Shown here in pieces: positions 1 to 12,083 of a stretch of 64,000 bases of DNA. The DNA is taken from NCBI GenBank assembly GCA_035578155.1, contig JAPWDM010000005.1, positions 40,679,365 through 40,743,364 on the forward strand, written 5' to 3'. The notes under the pieces are model-generated. The model was not told where the DNA came from, did not search any database, and was given only the letters and a program-made list of their open reading frames with translations. Within the stretch, counting starts at the first letter, position 1; every line of letters begins with the position of its first letter. The translations under genes were made by a program, and so were the position numbers. The DNA is from Brachynemurus nebulosus. Taxonomy: Eukaryota > Arthropoda > Insecta > Neuroptera > Myrmeleontidae.

Positions 1-612
1 TTCAATGTATGTATGTAAGCTATTCATTTCCTTCATTTCTTGTTGTGGACAGTAACGATATGCTTTGTAAAAGAAACCTCTGAAGTTTAATTAAAAGTTC
101 ATACGAGAGCTTTATTACATTAAAAGTTTCTTTCCTGTTAAACGTGAAATATGAGAAGAATTTTATTATCGTAATTAGATAAATTGGTTATCATTTTCTA
201 TATTTTATTAAGGGCAACATTTTCCATTTTTTTAATAGTCTTGTACAATAGCGGAAATTTCACTAATAGGATGTCAATGTCACCTCAGAGTTATATAGCG
301 GGGAATTCTCTGATAACGGGAGCCACTCAAAACTCATAGTTTTAAATTTTGATGATTTTTCTATTTTTGTAAGTGGCTCTCGAATTAGATAAATTAAAAT
401 GAATAGGTATGTTGAATATTGATAAAACGAAATAGCATAGATTTCATATTTTTAATAAATAGAGGAACTAAGATATGAAATTTATTATTCGTTAGAAATT
501 TAGAACGTAAACACAATTTAACTAAATTCCGAATCAACTTAACCCCACCTAATTTTTGCTCTGTTTCACTATTAAATATTAACATTCACATTTATTTTTA
601 ATTAATCTTACT
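1..612. other. Unassigned AT-rich sequence
   Basis: I see no gene, repeat or signal. The gaps 804-1376, 1768-2540, 2901-3683 (apart from a short (TC)n at 3595) and 4349-5657 are likewise empty. Confidence 0.5.
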
Positions 613-803
613 CAGGGCCGGATCTAAGGGGGGCAGCGGGGGCACGTGCCCCCCTGCAGTTTTTTAGAGGCGCTAAAATGTTGAATTTTAGGTTTTTTTT
701 ATTCGTCACTTACTTTTTGTGGGGAAAAAGTTAAAAAATATTGGTGCGTCAAAATGGTTGAATTTGTTGTTTTTCTCTCATAATAATTGTAGTTCCGGCT
801 CTG
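613..803. mobile_element. hAT-type MITE (GGGCCGGATCTA family)
   Basis: 191 bp from CAGGGCCGGATCTAAGG to TTCCGGCTCTG, flanked by ATCTTACT (605-612) and ATCTTACC (804-811), 7 of 8 identical. Internal GGGGGGCA and GTGCCCCCC tracts form a terminal hairpin. Confidence 0.8.
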
Positions 804-1376
804 ATCTTACCAGCTTAAACATTAAGTCGATTTATTGTTATTTATGAATAATAGGTATCTTACGATAAACTCAAATACAACCGTCTTCAAATTATAAAAT
901 ATTAATTACAATTTCAAAAAAATTGTCAATTTTCGCCGTATTCATCTCGTGTTTCCTATACACTCTGTATTACGGTACATGTTTAAAAATATTGAAAAAT
1001 ATTTTTTTGAATCTAGATAGACAAAAATGACATAACCTTACTTTTACATTGATATTCACCTATAAGTATATTGTTACCATAATGTACTTCACAAAAGGAA
1101 CTTCCTTCCTCTGTCTTATCAATCACGTTATCTTTTCCTTCTGTACCTATAAAATGTGAAAGAATGTCAGGAGCTCACGACAAGACACAGTATTATTTTA
1201 TTGGATCAACTCGCACATTGTCGAGAGTAGGTTATTGATGTGAATCTAACAACTTCCTGCGGTGAAAAATTTCTCTTGGTAACGACAATATCATTGCTTA
1301 GTTGTATCCTTTTTGTAAAGCTTTTTATCATGTCGTTGTTACTTCATATATTTTTAGGATTTCGTACCTACGTTAA

Positions 1377-1588
1377 AATCCCCCTGCCGCAGCATCCTGC
1401 ATAACATAGCGAATTTCCATTTACAAAAATTAGTTTTTCTCGGAAACTAGTTGACATAGAAAGACCTTTTTGTGTAATTTTTTCTTCGCGTTGCAATGGT
1501 GCAAAATTTTTTGAATAAGAGGAAGTTTTGGCAAAAAATTAATTTTTTTCACGAAAATTGTCAAAGAAAACATGTTCCGGACACACAC

Positions 1589-1678
<90 letters not shown>

Positions 1679-1767
1679 CAAAACAAATTTCTGCCATAGT
1701 CCTGGGCTCAAGTCGCGTCATGACAGTGGCGGTAATAGCTGAATTCCATTCTGGAAATTCGCTAAAA
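1377..1767 (-). mobile_element. Helentron/DINE-1-like family, copy 1
   Basis: Reverse orientation: right end CCCCTGCCGCAGCATCC, ATAGCGAATTTCCATTTAC, the body, then CCTCAAAACAAATTTCTGCC and the left end GAAATTCGCTAAAA. The TATA zone is expanded to (CA)n plus (TA)n. Confidence 0.65.
1579..1675. repeat. (CA)n(TA)n microsatellite
   Basis: About 45 bp of mostly CA repeats followed directly by about 48 bp of TA, inside the family element. Open frames here on both strands are repeat artefacts. Confidence 0.95.
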
Positions 1768-2540
1768 ACGGAATCCTTACCTACAAATTCACTCTCGTGT
1801 CAGTGTGTCACGGAGGTGTCTCTTGAAAACTAAGCAACTTAGAAATTTGAATGTGATGTGTACACATATCACTAATCAATGGTTAGGAAAAAACTATTTG
1901 TAATTAAAATGGAGGGTCAATTTGGTCCAAAAAAAGCTACGTCTAAGGATTCTAAAAATATTTTTTTTTTTTATAATTTTTGGTTTAGTGGTCGTAATGA
2001 TATAGCTCAAGGGGAAAACTATGGGTTTTTTAATAGTGTAATAGTAACTGAAAAAAAAAGAATTAAATAACAAGGCGAAACACAGATTTCAGTACAATGT
2101 GGGATAATTCATGGATTTTTAATTTATCACAAAGAAATTTGAATGAGATTCAAGTATATGTAAATGAAAAAGTTTAGTTTGGTCTGCTGACTACTCATTG
2201 TGCGGAATCCTAATTTTGCGATCTGACTCGCTCTTGGCCGATTTTTTTTTATTTTATAAATGACACTGTGTATCAGGGTGCTGTCATATAGAATATATTC
2301 TTTTTTTGAAACGTATATATTCAGATTCTTTCCATCACTGTCTTATTTTAATTAAATATCGGAATTTATTTTTGAAAATAAAAAACGAAAGAATAAACTC
2401 ACAACTTGGGAACTTAGATTTTAGGTAATTTTCGCATAATTACTCAAAAACTGACTTGTAGACTTGTAGTCTGTTTAACATTTGTTTAAGATTCCTTATC
2501 TATAATAGATATCACCTACATTACATATTATTTTTATATC

Positions 2541-2900
2541 GAGCCATTACCGCCGATTTATCGTAAGCGACACTTTTATCGAAATTGAAATTTTTGTTGC
2601 AAGCAACATTTTAAATCGTAACGGACCAAGCAGTGTTAACGTTTTTCTCCAAAATTCGTTAATTAACGAGTTATAGCAACAGCTTAGTTTATCGTTAATA
2701 CAACACATTTTCACATTTTAGCGTAACCGACAATAACCATATCTTTATCGTAAGGTTAATAAAATAGTAGGAATAATACACTCAGGCGTAATAAAATTAA
2801 GACAGCAGAAATATCGCAAGCGCCATACAAATATTTAAAAAATCCTTCTCCTGTAAAATTTGATATTTGTCGGTTACGCGAAAATGGCGGTAATGGTGCA
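2541..2900. mobile_element. TIR element, CCATTACCGCC ends
   Basis: Inverted ends CCATTACCGCCGATTTATCG (left) and the complement of GCGAAAATGGCGGTAATGG (right), with ATAT on both outer sides. The interior repeats GTAACCGACA-like motifs. About 360 bp; exact limits uncertain. Confidence 0.55.
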
Positions 2901-3683
2901 ATATGTACTTTCTAGTTTTATACAATTTTTACATTGCAATCTCTAAGGTGGGGCAGGCAATGTTTATGACTGACAGTGGTACCAGTGGAAACTTCCACTT
3001 CCACTGCCTATCCCGGTCTTTCAATGCCTCTCTTCTTTTTGCATAGTACACAATTTTATAATATTATTTATATTAACGATTATTCCGTGTCTTATCCTAT
3101 ACATTTATGATATGACTACAGAACTAGAAAAATAATAAAGACTTGGAAAGTAGTACCTAATCGTCTTAAAGGAACTATACTGATATTCACCTGAAATTGT
3201 GAAGGAAAATAAAAAAAAGCTTTCACGGGTAATGCCGGCCACGATATTCGAACTCTCAGCCTATCAGTCCAAAGTACCAGTGCTTAAGCAGATTCGGTCA
3301 TTTGGCTGATTGTAATCTCTTTTTTATATAACTCACTTGACTGTTAATCAGGTCACAGTGAATTCACTTTCAGTTATAGTAACAAATTGTTATTATTTTT
3401 GCTGTAATCTTGTTTAAAAAGTCGTGATTCGTTTATTATTCAAAATGAATTTTATTTAGAGCAGACGTAGTGATTTGAATTTTAAAATTAATAAATAATT
3501 TTTTGTAATTATATCTTCCATTTCAACATGGTAAACTCTTGAAAAATTACACCAAACATTCAATATAAGATACAAAAACAAACATAATTCACTCTGTCTC
3601 TCTCTCTCTCTTTCGGCGCAATAGGTACCACGACCACGGGTACTTACAGTAAGTGTGCTGTAGAGCACATCGAGTACTTACAG

Positions 3684-4226
3684 TAGGGTTTCCGATCTCT
3701 GGCCAAAAAATATATCTTGTAGATCGATTCGAATCGTCAAACCAAAAATCGATGCAGGAGAAAATCGGCTTACAAAAGATCGATCTGACGAAAATCGATT
3801 CAATTTTTGTACTTACAGAAATTAAAAGTTTCTTATTGGGTCATCACAAATCAGTTTAAAAAAGAAATTTTAATTTCCTTTGAAGATGAACTGCTGAATT
3901 TAATATGAATAAAATGGTTTCCAGTTTGCGCTAAAAGTGTCACATGAATCCAAAATTTGACTCAGTTTTCTATAAACGAATCACAAAAGTGGTAAAATTA
4001 TTTGACAACATAAATAGTTAAAGTATATTTTACAATAATTTTGAACAAAATACCATATTTTTACCAAAAATATTCTAATTTAAATTCGAAAAGATCCATC
4101 TCCGATCCCGTAAATTTTTCACGATCTCTGTACCGATTTGGTCTCCAAAGAATCGATTCGAAAAATTGAAGATCGGCTCTCCAAGAATCGATTTTCGATA
4201 AAATCGAATCGAGATCGGAAACCCTA
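3684..4226. mobile_element. hAT-type MITE with TAGGGTTTCCGATCTC ends
   Basis: 543 bp with inverted ends TAGGGTTTCCGATCTC and a perfect 8-bp duplication ACTTACAG (3676-3683 and 4227-4234). Internally it carries repeated ATCGATTCGAA / GAATCGATTTTCG motifs in both halves, likely subterminal transposase-binding repeats. Confidence 0.85.
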
Positions 4227-4310
4227 ACTTACAGTACCTACACCTATTGTAAAAGAGAGCCAACAGTGTATTTTTTTTTTATTAGGAGTTGCACTGGTAA
4301 AAGAAACTGA

Positions 4311-4348
4311 CGGATAATCGGATGACGGCTAATCGAGGTTCTACTATA
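4311..4348. mobile_element. Solo pogo-type terminal repeat
   Basis: CGGATAATCGG then GGCTAATCGAGGTTCTAC. Its complement TAGTAGAACCTCGATTA resembles pogo/Tigger ends. No partner end found. Confidence 0.45.
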
Positions 4349-5657
4349 CCAAAATATTTTATATCCGTGGTAATATTCTAAAATCGAAATACGATTAATT
4401 AGAAAATATACCTATCCTGTATAATAGGTATGAATGTAGGTATTAATTTTCAATACCCACTTTGAATTGTATAATTGCAGAGAAAAATAAAACTTTATTG
4501 TTCGTCCAGGAATCGTCTCCTTCTTATTGTCTACCTCTACACCTCTTACACGAATGTTCTCGGAATAACTTCAGTTTTCTTTCTATCATATTGAATAGTC
4601 TTATTCTGTACCTATTATTTCTGTTACAAATATGATTTGAGATTTATATTCACACAATTAAGTTTATAATACAACATTTACTTTCCTAATATCCTTGATA
4701 CGAGTAGTGGCAATGCAGACTTTATTTAGCTAAATGAACTCAAAACCGGATTATATGCGTTTAGTTCCAATTATATAAAAATCGTATTATTTTAAACTGT
4801 TTTATATATGTATTAAATTATGTGTATTTAATTATGGCTTGCAAAAGTCATGGCCACTCACATAGTCGGTTACCTACATGTGAACATTTATATGGCAATG
4901 CAATAATTGAATTATTTATGAAAATCAGAAGTGCAGCTAAAAAATCTTTCTAAGGGATTTTTTTAAGAATATTTATAGCTATAGTCAAGCGATTTTGAAA
5001 TGAGAGATCTTTCTTTGTTCTCGCAAGTGAAATGGGTAAAATAAATCAACCCATTGGCCTATGGTTCATAAGACACAAGTATTTGACAGATATTGACCTA
5101 AGTGCCCTTAAACCTTACCTTAAAAAGTCTTGACTAGACAGAATCATTTTAAAGTGTGTTTTTCTGTACATATTTCAGTTTATTTTATGTCAGGTCTGAA
5201 TTAATATTTCACGGGATACCGAAACGAAATGGTTACGCCACTGAAATTTATACAGATAAGCCACCTTCTACATTATAAAACAATTTATAAAACATTAAAA
5301 TATTGTCTATATTAAGATTCAACGAAGGCGACAGTAAAACCTACGCTCGTTTGTTGATTTACGTGTCGAATGAGTTTCTGTTTTTTTTAGAGGAAATTAA
5401 ATTTCTCTTACATCTTCGTGAATTACTAAAAATTTCTTTCAGGAAAATCTTTAAAAATGTATATGTGGACTGTATTTTTTTAATGATAAATAAGAAGCTT
5501 TTTGTTACACAAGAATAATTATGTTTATATAGACTGCATTCGAATTTCATTAAATTTTTCTTTTCTAATACAGAAAAAAAATTTTTAGGAAAATATCTTC
5601 CGCCATAGTGTTTTGGAAGGCAAATGGTAAGTTGTAAAGTTAGATCTTTACTAAATA

Positions 5658-5905
5658 CGGGGCCGGATGTACACTAGGGGCACGCGGGGCACTGGCCCAA
5701 GGCAGTAAATTTTTAGGGGCGGCAAAATTTGTAACACTTATTTTCTAATAGAAAAATAAAAAATGGGAGCTTTTTTTTTGCTCGTCACTTATTTTTTGAT
5801 AGGCAAGGTAAAAAAGTGGGTACATAAGAGGCATTTTTAAAATTTTTATCAGGGGCGGCATTTTTCACAGTGCCCCGGGCGGCACTTAGGGTAAAATCGG
5901 CTCTG
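5658..5905. mobile_element. hAT-type MITE (GGGCCGGATCTA family)
   Basis: 248 bp from CGGGGCCGGATGTAC to AAATCGGCTCTG, flanked by ACTAAATA (5650-5657) and ACTAAATG (5906-5913). It shares CTCGTCACTTATTTTTT with the copy at 613-803. Confidence 0.75.
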
Positions 5906-6765
5906 ACTAAATGGAAACATTAACTAAACAGAACTCTCCTGTCAATTTAAACAAACACTTGAAAATTTGGTAAACTCGACTGTTTGAGTTTCTTTTCTTG
6001 ATCCCAGTTAAAAAAGCTAAATCATTTTAACCAAAATTCGTCTTCAGTCAATGTCTCTGTTGACGGCGATTCCTTATTTCTGGATCATTTAATAAAATAA
6101 AAACCATCCACAAAGCTCAGATAAAAAATTCTTCCTTGCTAGAGATTTTATTCACTTGAAACATACATGTCGTTTTGGTTGAGTATTTCTAATTTGTTTA
6201 TGTCTTGTTTTAATTTTTTTTCTCAATTTACCAGTGTTTTCAACCTCAAAAACTAAACTATGTAGTTCGTTGGGTGGAAATTCAACATAAAACTCAACCG
6301 GCTTTAGAAAATAGTCAGTTTAATAAGTGTTATAAACAAGATGAACTAATGAAATAGAATAGAAATCATTCTGATACAATTACTGATTTAATTCCGTTAA
6401 AAACCAATTTTTAATTAATAAATAAGTGTTAATATGTATGTATGTTGTTTAATTATTAAACAGTAACACAGTCATAATTAGTTCACCTTATTCACTATAT
6501 TGTGTGTAAAAAGTGTCTTTTGATTAAAGTCATATGAAAATGTATTATATAGCTATAGTAAACATTCGTATCAGTAAAACGTCAGTATTTGTATTACAGT
6601 CGTTGTCAGTTAAATTGGTAATTAATATTTTTATAAATTAGCACATGGAAGTAATGTTTTGCTTTCATTTTCTACTAGAAATCTGTCGTTAAGATATACT
6701 GCTTAAAATTTTAATAATTGTTAAATTACTATGAACCTTGATTCGTTTTTTAGGATACCTGAATA
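5906..6765. other. Unassigned AT-rich sequence
   Basis: Nothing supportable. The same holds for 7839-8595, 8962-9256 and 10251-10872. Confidence 0.5.
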
Positions 6766-7147
6766 CAGGGTCGGATCTAGGGGGCAGTGGGGATATGTGC
6801 CCCCCTGAAAGCTTTTAGGGGCGTTAAAAACGTAAGTTGAGGGGCGCCAAAACGGTGAAAATTCCAAATTAAAAATGTAAGAGTAGTTATATATTCCCTG
6901 AAAAACGAAGTGATGGGCATCAAAAAGAAAAAAAGGTCAACACTGTCCATTTCTGATAGGGGCCACTTGAATCCAACTTGAATTCAAAAAATGTAGTGTT
7001 GACCTTTTTTTTGCTCATCACTTGGTTTTTGCAGGGAAAAATGTTTTAAATATCGCTGCGCCAAAATTTTTTATTTCCCATTTTTGCCACAGGGGGCACC
7101 AACAGAGAAGTTTTCGCCCCATACTAATAACTGTAGGTCCGGTCCTG
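6766..7147. mobile_element. hAT-type MITE (GGGCCGGATCTA family), longer copy
   Basis: 382 bp from CAGGGTCGGATCTAGG to GGTCCGGTCCTG with a perfect 8-bp duplication CCTGAATA (6758-6765 and 7148-7155). An internal inverted pair (AAAAAAAGGTCAACACT and its complement near 6940 and 6994) adds a second hairpin. Confidence 0.85.
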
Positions 7148-7255
7148 CCTGAATAGTCAGATCTCTAATTGGGATAGATTTTCCTTGAGTGGATCACTGT
7201 TGGCCGAGATACATTAACTTGCCACTAAGTATTTTCTAGAAAGGTAGATCAAATA

Positions 7256-7838
7256 CAGCTGACCTCTTTTTTATGCGGTCCTTTTTTGTGCGATTTTTTT
7301 TTTTGATGCGATTTTTTATGCGGTTTTTAATAAAATGGCCGTTAAAATGCATAATATGAATCAAAATCAAGAGACAGTAAGAAACTTAAGCATTTACTAT
7401 AATAATTTTGTTTGATAAAAATACTTTTTAACGGCTTTTAAGCATTTAATCAATACATTGCATAAAAACATAAGCTATTGCATCATTTAATTTTTTTACA
7501 GATATGTATTTTTCAAAATTTTCATAATATTATAAAATTGAAATAAAATATTTCTACGTGTAATTAATGTTTATTTTAACGTGTAATTGTTGTTTGTTAC
7601 GTAATTAATTGTTTATAGAAGCAACTTCTAACGAAATTTCTAAGTTTTGAGCGTTTTGAGTTATGTTTTTTCGATGAAACTTTTTTTATGCGGTCCCGAC
7701 CAACCGCATAAAAAAAGTTTTTTGTACAATCTGGATCGAACTATACTTTTTATAGCTATTTATGATATTTTTGATTACATTTTTTTGTGCGATTTTTTTA
7801 TGCGGTCCCTCTCCACCGCACAAAAAAAGGATCAACTG
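7256..7838. mobile_element. TA-flanked pogo/Tigger-like MITE with TATGCGGTCC repeats, copy 1
   Basis: Ends CAGCTGACCTCTTTTTTATG and CAAAAAAAGGATCAACTG, flanked by TA (7254-7255, 7839-7840). The motif TTTTTTATGCGGTCC or its complement recurs at both ends and in the middle (about 7683-7720), so each half can fold separately. Confidence 0.75.
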
Positions 7839-8595
7839 TACATGTTATTGTCCTATATCCATTTTTCTTACGACGGCTAAGCCGTTTTTTTGAGTAGTAA
7901 ATTTCTGTCAGTTTCATAAATTATACCACTGGCGTTTAATATATTAGACGAAAATTATAGTTTAATCAAATTTGTCAAGTGCGTATTTTAGAAAATATGA
8001 GGTAAAAACGTAAAACCGAATTTTTTGGGGGTTTTTACGTCTACCTTATATTTCTGCATGACCTGCGCTGATAACCGTTTAATATAGAAAACACTATCCA
8101 ATTAATATTGTATAAAGGTTGTGATCCAGAAAGGAATTTTTCAATTGTGTTATATGTGATGACGAGTTAATTATTCGAAAACTAGATCGTAATTGGTTGG
8201 AAATTTAAGTACATAGACCGTAAAACGGAATAACGAAAGACAACGGGGTAAGTAGGGATAAAACGAATAAATAACCTGACCGAATAAAAGCCAAAAATCT
8301 GGATGACCTGCCTAATATGTATAGTCAGCGAAATAATTTTGGCTATCAGTGACCCATGAACATTGTGCTAACAATTTGCTTTTCCCAACACTACCACCAT
8401 TATAATAATATTAAATATTATTCAAGACTGATGCTATTTGAGAAACAGAAACGCAATTGAGTTAGCTTTTACTTAATTTGATTCATTGTTCATTTTTAAT
8501 TGACTACGACTATAATATTTCAATAATTCCATTAAAGATAATTCCACCTCTGTTTCTATTGTAAACACTAAACTTTACCATTACTTGTATTACGT

Positions 8596-8600
8596 TCAGT
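8596..8600 (+). promoter_or_regulatory. Candidate arthropod initiator TCAGT of a distal promoter
   Basis: TCAGT is the arthropod initiator consensus. It begins a locally GC-richer tract (TTAGTCGG, GGTGACCGCGCGATGG, CCGCGACTC) that precedes the ATG at 8934 and the donor at 8962. No clear TATA box is seen. The call rests on composition and context only. Confidence 0.3.
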
Positions 8601-8933
8601 TAGTCGGTTTAGTGCACCTCTTGGTGACCGCGCGATGGTTTGAGTTTTTTTGTAGTTGTCGTGTATCGTGTTATACAATCCGCGACTCAATCAACAATCA
8701 GCGTATTGTTAAATCGCAAGTTTTTTTTCTTTTTCAATTACATTCGATACAGAAACAGTTGTTTTCTGATATACATTAATTTTTATTAGTTTTTTTTTTT
8801 TGTGTCTGTAAGCATTTTCTGCATTAAAACTTGTTTATGGTGACTTTTATAAAGTGACTTATGTGATTTAAAACAGTTTTTGAGAGATAAACGTTTTGAG
8901 TGACACTGTTTAAATTGAAATAATCGAGTTACA

Positions 8934-8961
8934 ATGAAACATAAAAGTTTGGACATTTCAG
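8934..8961 (+). CDS. Candidate alternative first coding exon (10 residues, phase-1 donor)
   Basis: The ATG opens MKHKSLDIS and then a single G before a GTATAC donor. Nine full codons plus one base give a phase-1 end, the same as the exon ending at 51774, so it could splice to the acceptor at 60723 and give Val at the junction. The leader would run from about 8598 and holds several short upstream ATGs. Against it: the donor is weak, the intron would be about 52 kb, and a phase match is a one-in-three chance. It is proposed as an alternative N-terminus of the 199-aa gene, or as the first exon of an unseen gene. Confidence 0.25.
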
Positions 8962-9256
8962 GTATACATTCTTTTACAATATTTTTAATAATAATAAAAA
9001 AAAATACTTATAAAAAATTAAATAGAATTGGAAATTCATTGTTATTACATTTTGAAAACTTTCTGTGTTATCTTACATTTTCATGACATTTTCTTAATTT
9101 TCTTTAGATATTGTTTACTTTTTAAGACAATTTAGTATACTCAAGTGTAAAACCAACAGTATTTTGTAAACAGTACAGTGCAAAATAAGTTACAAAATAA
9201 ACAAAGTAACAGATAAAGAGCAAATATTTTTGTCATTTATCTTGTAGTATTTTTAG

Positions 9257-9520
9257 GGTTCCGAAGAAAAAAATCTGCGAACCTTGATTTCGTCGTGTTC
9301 GTCCGTTAATCATACCCCCATAATTCCTACATCATTCAGCCCATCAACATAAAATTTTGCAGGTAGACATAATTATACTAGAGGTGTATGTCTCAATGAA
9401 TAAGTTTCCGTGATTTCTTGAGGTACTTTCCCGTTGGTAAAAGTGGGGATGAAAATTTTGTTCACGTACTACATCGTGTAATATATATTATCAGAAAGAT
9501 CTCGTAAAGTTCTTCCCCTA
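9257..9520. mobile_element. Probable MITE fragment, AGGGTTCCGAAG end
   Basis: AGGGTTCCGAAG and GTCGTGTTCGTCCG resemble a widespread insect repeat end, followed by TACATCATTCAGCCCATC. No second end located. Confidence 0.3.
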
Positions 9521-9541
9521 TCATTTTTTCATTTTTAAAAC

Positions 9542-9738
9542 CAGGGCCGACGAGAGAAATGAAGGACCTCCGGGCACAACAAAAAATTTTCAAACATTTT
9601 TCCCCAAAAATATAATTGACTAGTCAAAAAAAACGTCGTTTGACTTTCTATGGGCCCCTAATGGAGGCTGCGGCCTCCTTTTTTAGACCCGGCCGCCCGG
9701 GCATTTGCCTCACCTGCCCTGACCTCTCGCAGGCCCTG
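9542..9738. mobile_element. hAT-type MITE (GGGCCG family)
   Basis: 197 bp from CAGGGCCGACGAGAG to CTCTCGCAGGCCCTG, flanked by TTTAAAAC and TTTAAACC (7 of 8). Confidence 0.75.
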
Positions 9739-10063
9739 TTTAAACCACATTTGCAAAATATTTAGCTTCAAAGTGAAATGTGTGCTGCCCTCTCTCTCTC
9801 TGTACCATTACGAGTCACGTAAAGAAAAACAAAATGAGAAAGTGATTCCTAGTAAATGAAATTTTGTATGGAGGTATGTTTTGACATTAGAAAATATCCT
9901 TTAAGAATCTAAGTCTAGATCATTAGGGCAAATGCTTGAAAACGAACAAAATTTTCATTTCCCGTTATCGTAAACTTTTTGGTTAATACACATACATTAA
10001 TAATATTTGTTCGCTGGACTATACTCAACATTTTTAAAGAAAATATTTTTCTTTAGGTGAGAC

Positions 10064-10250
10064 AGGCCCCCAAGAAGGTGGAGTAGCTGGAGTTGTAGTT
10101 CCCGGGCCCGAGGTAGAATAAGGGCCCTCTGCGGTTGGTAGGAGCCTGGCAAAAAGTAAAAACTTTTTTTTGCTCGTCACTTATTTTTTCAGGGAAAAAT
10201 TTTTAAAAGATTTATTCCCGGGACCTGTCATTTCTTTCCATGGCCCAAAC
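10064..10250. mobile_element. Degraded relative of the GGGCCGG hAT MITEs
   Basis: It shares the block TTTTTTTTGCTCGTCACTTA and GCAGGGAAAAATTTTT-like sequence with the copies above, and has GGCCC-rich ends, but no clear target duplication. Confidence 0.4.
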
Positions 10251-11206
10251 TAATTTATCATATATAGGTACCTAATTGATTATCAAAGTAAAACAGTTTT
10301 AACATAATTATATCAAGTAGCATTGTCAATATAAATTGGCTATTTTTATGGTAAACCGTAAAAAGTATTTTATTCCAATAACTCTGGTAAACTCTAGTTA
10401 CTAAGAAACCGTAACTTAATAGGTTACTTTTGGTGCCTTTTTTTACCTTGATTAAAGAAAGGTTCTTACATTCATCTGTATCTTCAAAGAATATGTAATG
10501 ATTTGTCAAAAGATTTTCATTTTTGGCTTGAGTCTGTTTCGATTAGATATACTTTTCAGCCAAGTTTCCATATCATTGAGTACTCAAAAACCCCTGAAAA
10601 CTTAAAAGCAAATAAATCATATACAAAAGAGAAGATTCTCGTCTATCAATTCGTGATTTTTGTGTCCATCAATTTTATTTTTTGTTAAAAATTTCACATT
10701 CTTCCCATGATAAACGTATCTTTTATACAGTTCCGACTAGCACTTGAAGGTCAGATAAACATTTTTTTGCCTAGCAACTCTGTTTGACATTATGATGTTA
10801 GAAATATCATTTCCTGGTTTATAATCGTCTTCCTGCAAGTGATACTCTTAATGTACTCATATAAATATTAAACTAATTAAAGAATCAGGTCAGCTATTAA
10901 ATTACAAAGCTCCGTTTGTTGCCAGCTGCATCTTTTAATTTAATTCTGATAGATAAATATCATACGCTTTAATCAAAGATAATTTCAATTACATTTTTAT
11001 GGTTTCCTATAAAATTTTTCCTTAATTCGATTTGAATTTTTCCGGTAAATGACTAATTAATTGTATAAGTGCTTCAGTTTGAGCGTTATTGCTACCAGTG
11101 TGGGATTAACTTATAAAATGATTACCTAAAACTATAACTTTTATGTAGATTAACTGAACATTATGTAATAGATTGTTTAACATTTTACCTACACTTAAGA
11201 TTAAAT

Positions 11207-11518
11207 ACCCCTGTCGCAGCATCCTGCATAACATAGCGAATTTCCATTTACAAAAGTACGTTTTCCTCGGAAACTAGTTGATATAGAGTAATTGTAAATA
11301 AAAAGAACCTTTATGTGATTTTTCCGCATCATTCCGCCAAATTTTTTTCGTGAAATGAAATTTTTCGTGAAAAAAATTTGGGGGAATGAGGCGGAAAAAT
11401 CACATAAAGAAGGTTTTTTTTATTTACAATTACTCTATCAATTAGTTTCCGAGAAAAACGTACTTTTGTAAATGGAAATTCGCTATGTTATGCAGGATGC
11501 TGCGACAGGGGTATTTTA
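11207..11518. mobile_element. Head-to-head palindrome of family right ends
   Basis: The left arm reads from CCCCTGTCGCAGCATCC inwards and the right arm is its near-perfect complement ending GCGACAGGGGTATTT; arms are about 140 bp around a centre near 11360. It is a fold-back of two right ends with no left end. Confidence 0.75.
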
Positions 11519-11593
11519 AATAAATATTGAAGCATCAACACAAAAAGTACTTGGCTCCATTTTTACAGATATCTCCATAAAATAATAAATTGA

Positions 11594-11879
11594 CTTTTTT
11601 TTTATTTTCTCAAAAACTAGCTAACCTAGAATAATAGTTCAAAAACCTTTTTATGTGATTTTTTCCGTCTTTGCAATGGTGTAAAAAAATGTGGCAAAAA
11701 CTTTTAAATTATAGCAAATTTTGGCAAAAAACAAATTTTTTGCAAGAACAGAAACCATGTTCCTCGCATCCGACATGTCTGGCTGAAGAACTTATCCAAG
11801 ATTTTTGGACTTCCAACGTTCTCACCAAATTTCGTAAACCTAGGACATTTCGTTCGAGAGTTATCGTGCTGATACATAA

Positions 11880-11959
<80 letters not shown>

Positions 11960-12083
11960 TTTAGTGAATATTATTTTCGGTTTCTAGGGACCTCAAAACA
12001 AATTTCTGCCATAGTGCCGAGCTCAAGTTGCGTCATGAAACCTACTGTAATAGCTGAATTTCCATTCTGGAAATTCGCTAATA
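11594..12083 (-). mobile_element. Helentron/DINE-1-like family, copy lacking its right end
   Basis: It starts in the conserved CTCAAAAACTAGCTAACC zone and passes through the MADF-unrelated conserved block CGACATGTCTGGCTGAAG and a long (TA)n. It ends GGAAATTCGCTAATA. The right-end tip is missing or is supplied by the palindrome next to it. Confidence 0.65.
11882..11957. repeat. (TA)n microsatellite
   Basis: About 75 bp of pure TA at the family's internal TATA position. Confidence 0.95.

Noticed and set aside
1430..1833. Several open frames on both strands with Tyr-Ile and Cys-Val or His-Thr repeats
   Set aside because: They are translations of the (TA)n and (CA)n arrays inside a transposon copy. 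The same applies to frames at 11671-11964, 28841-29059 and 40334-40549.
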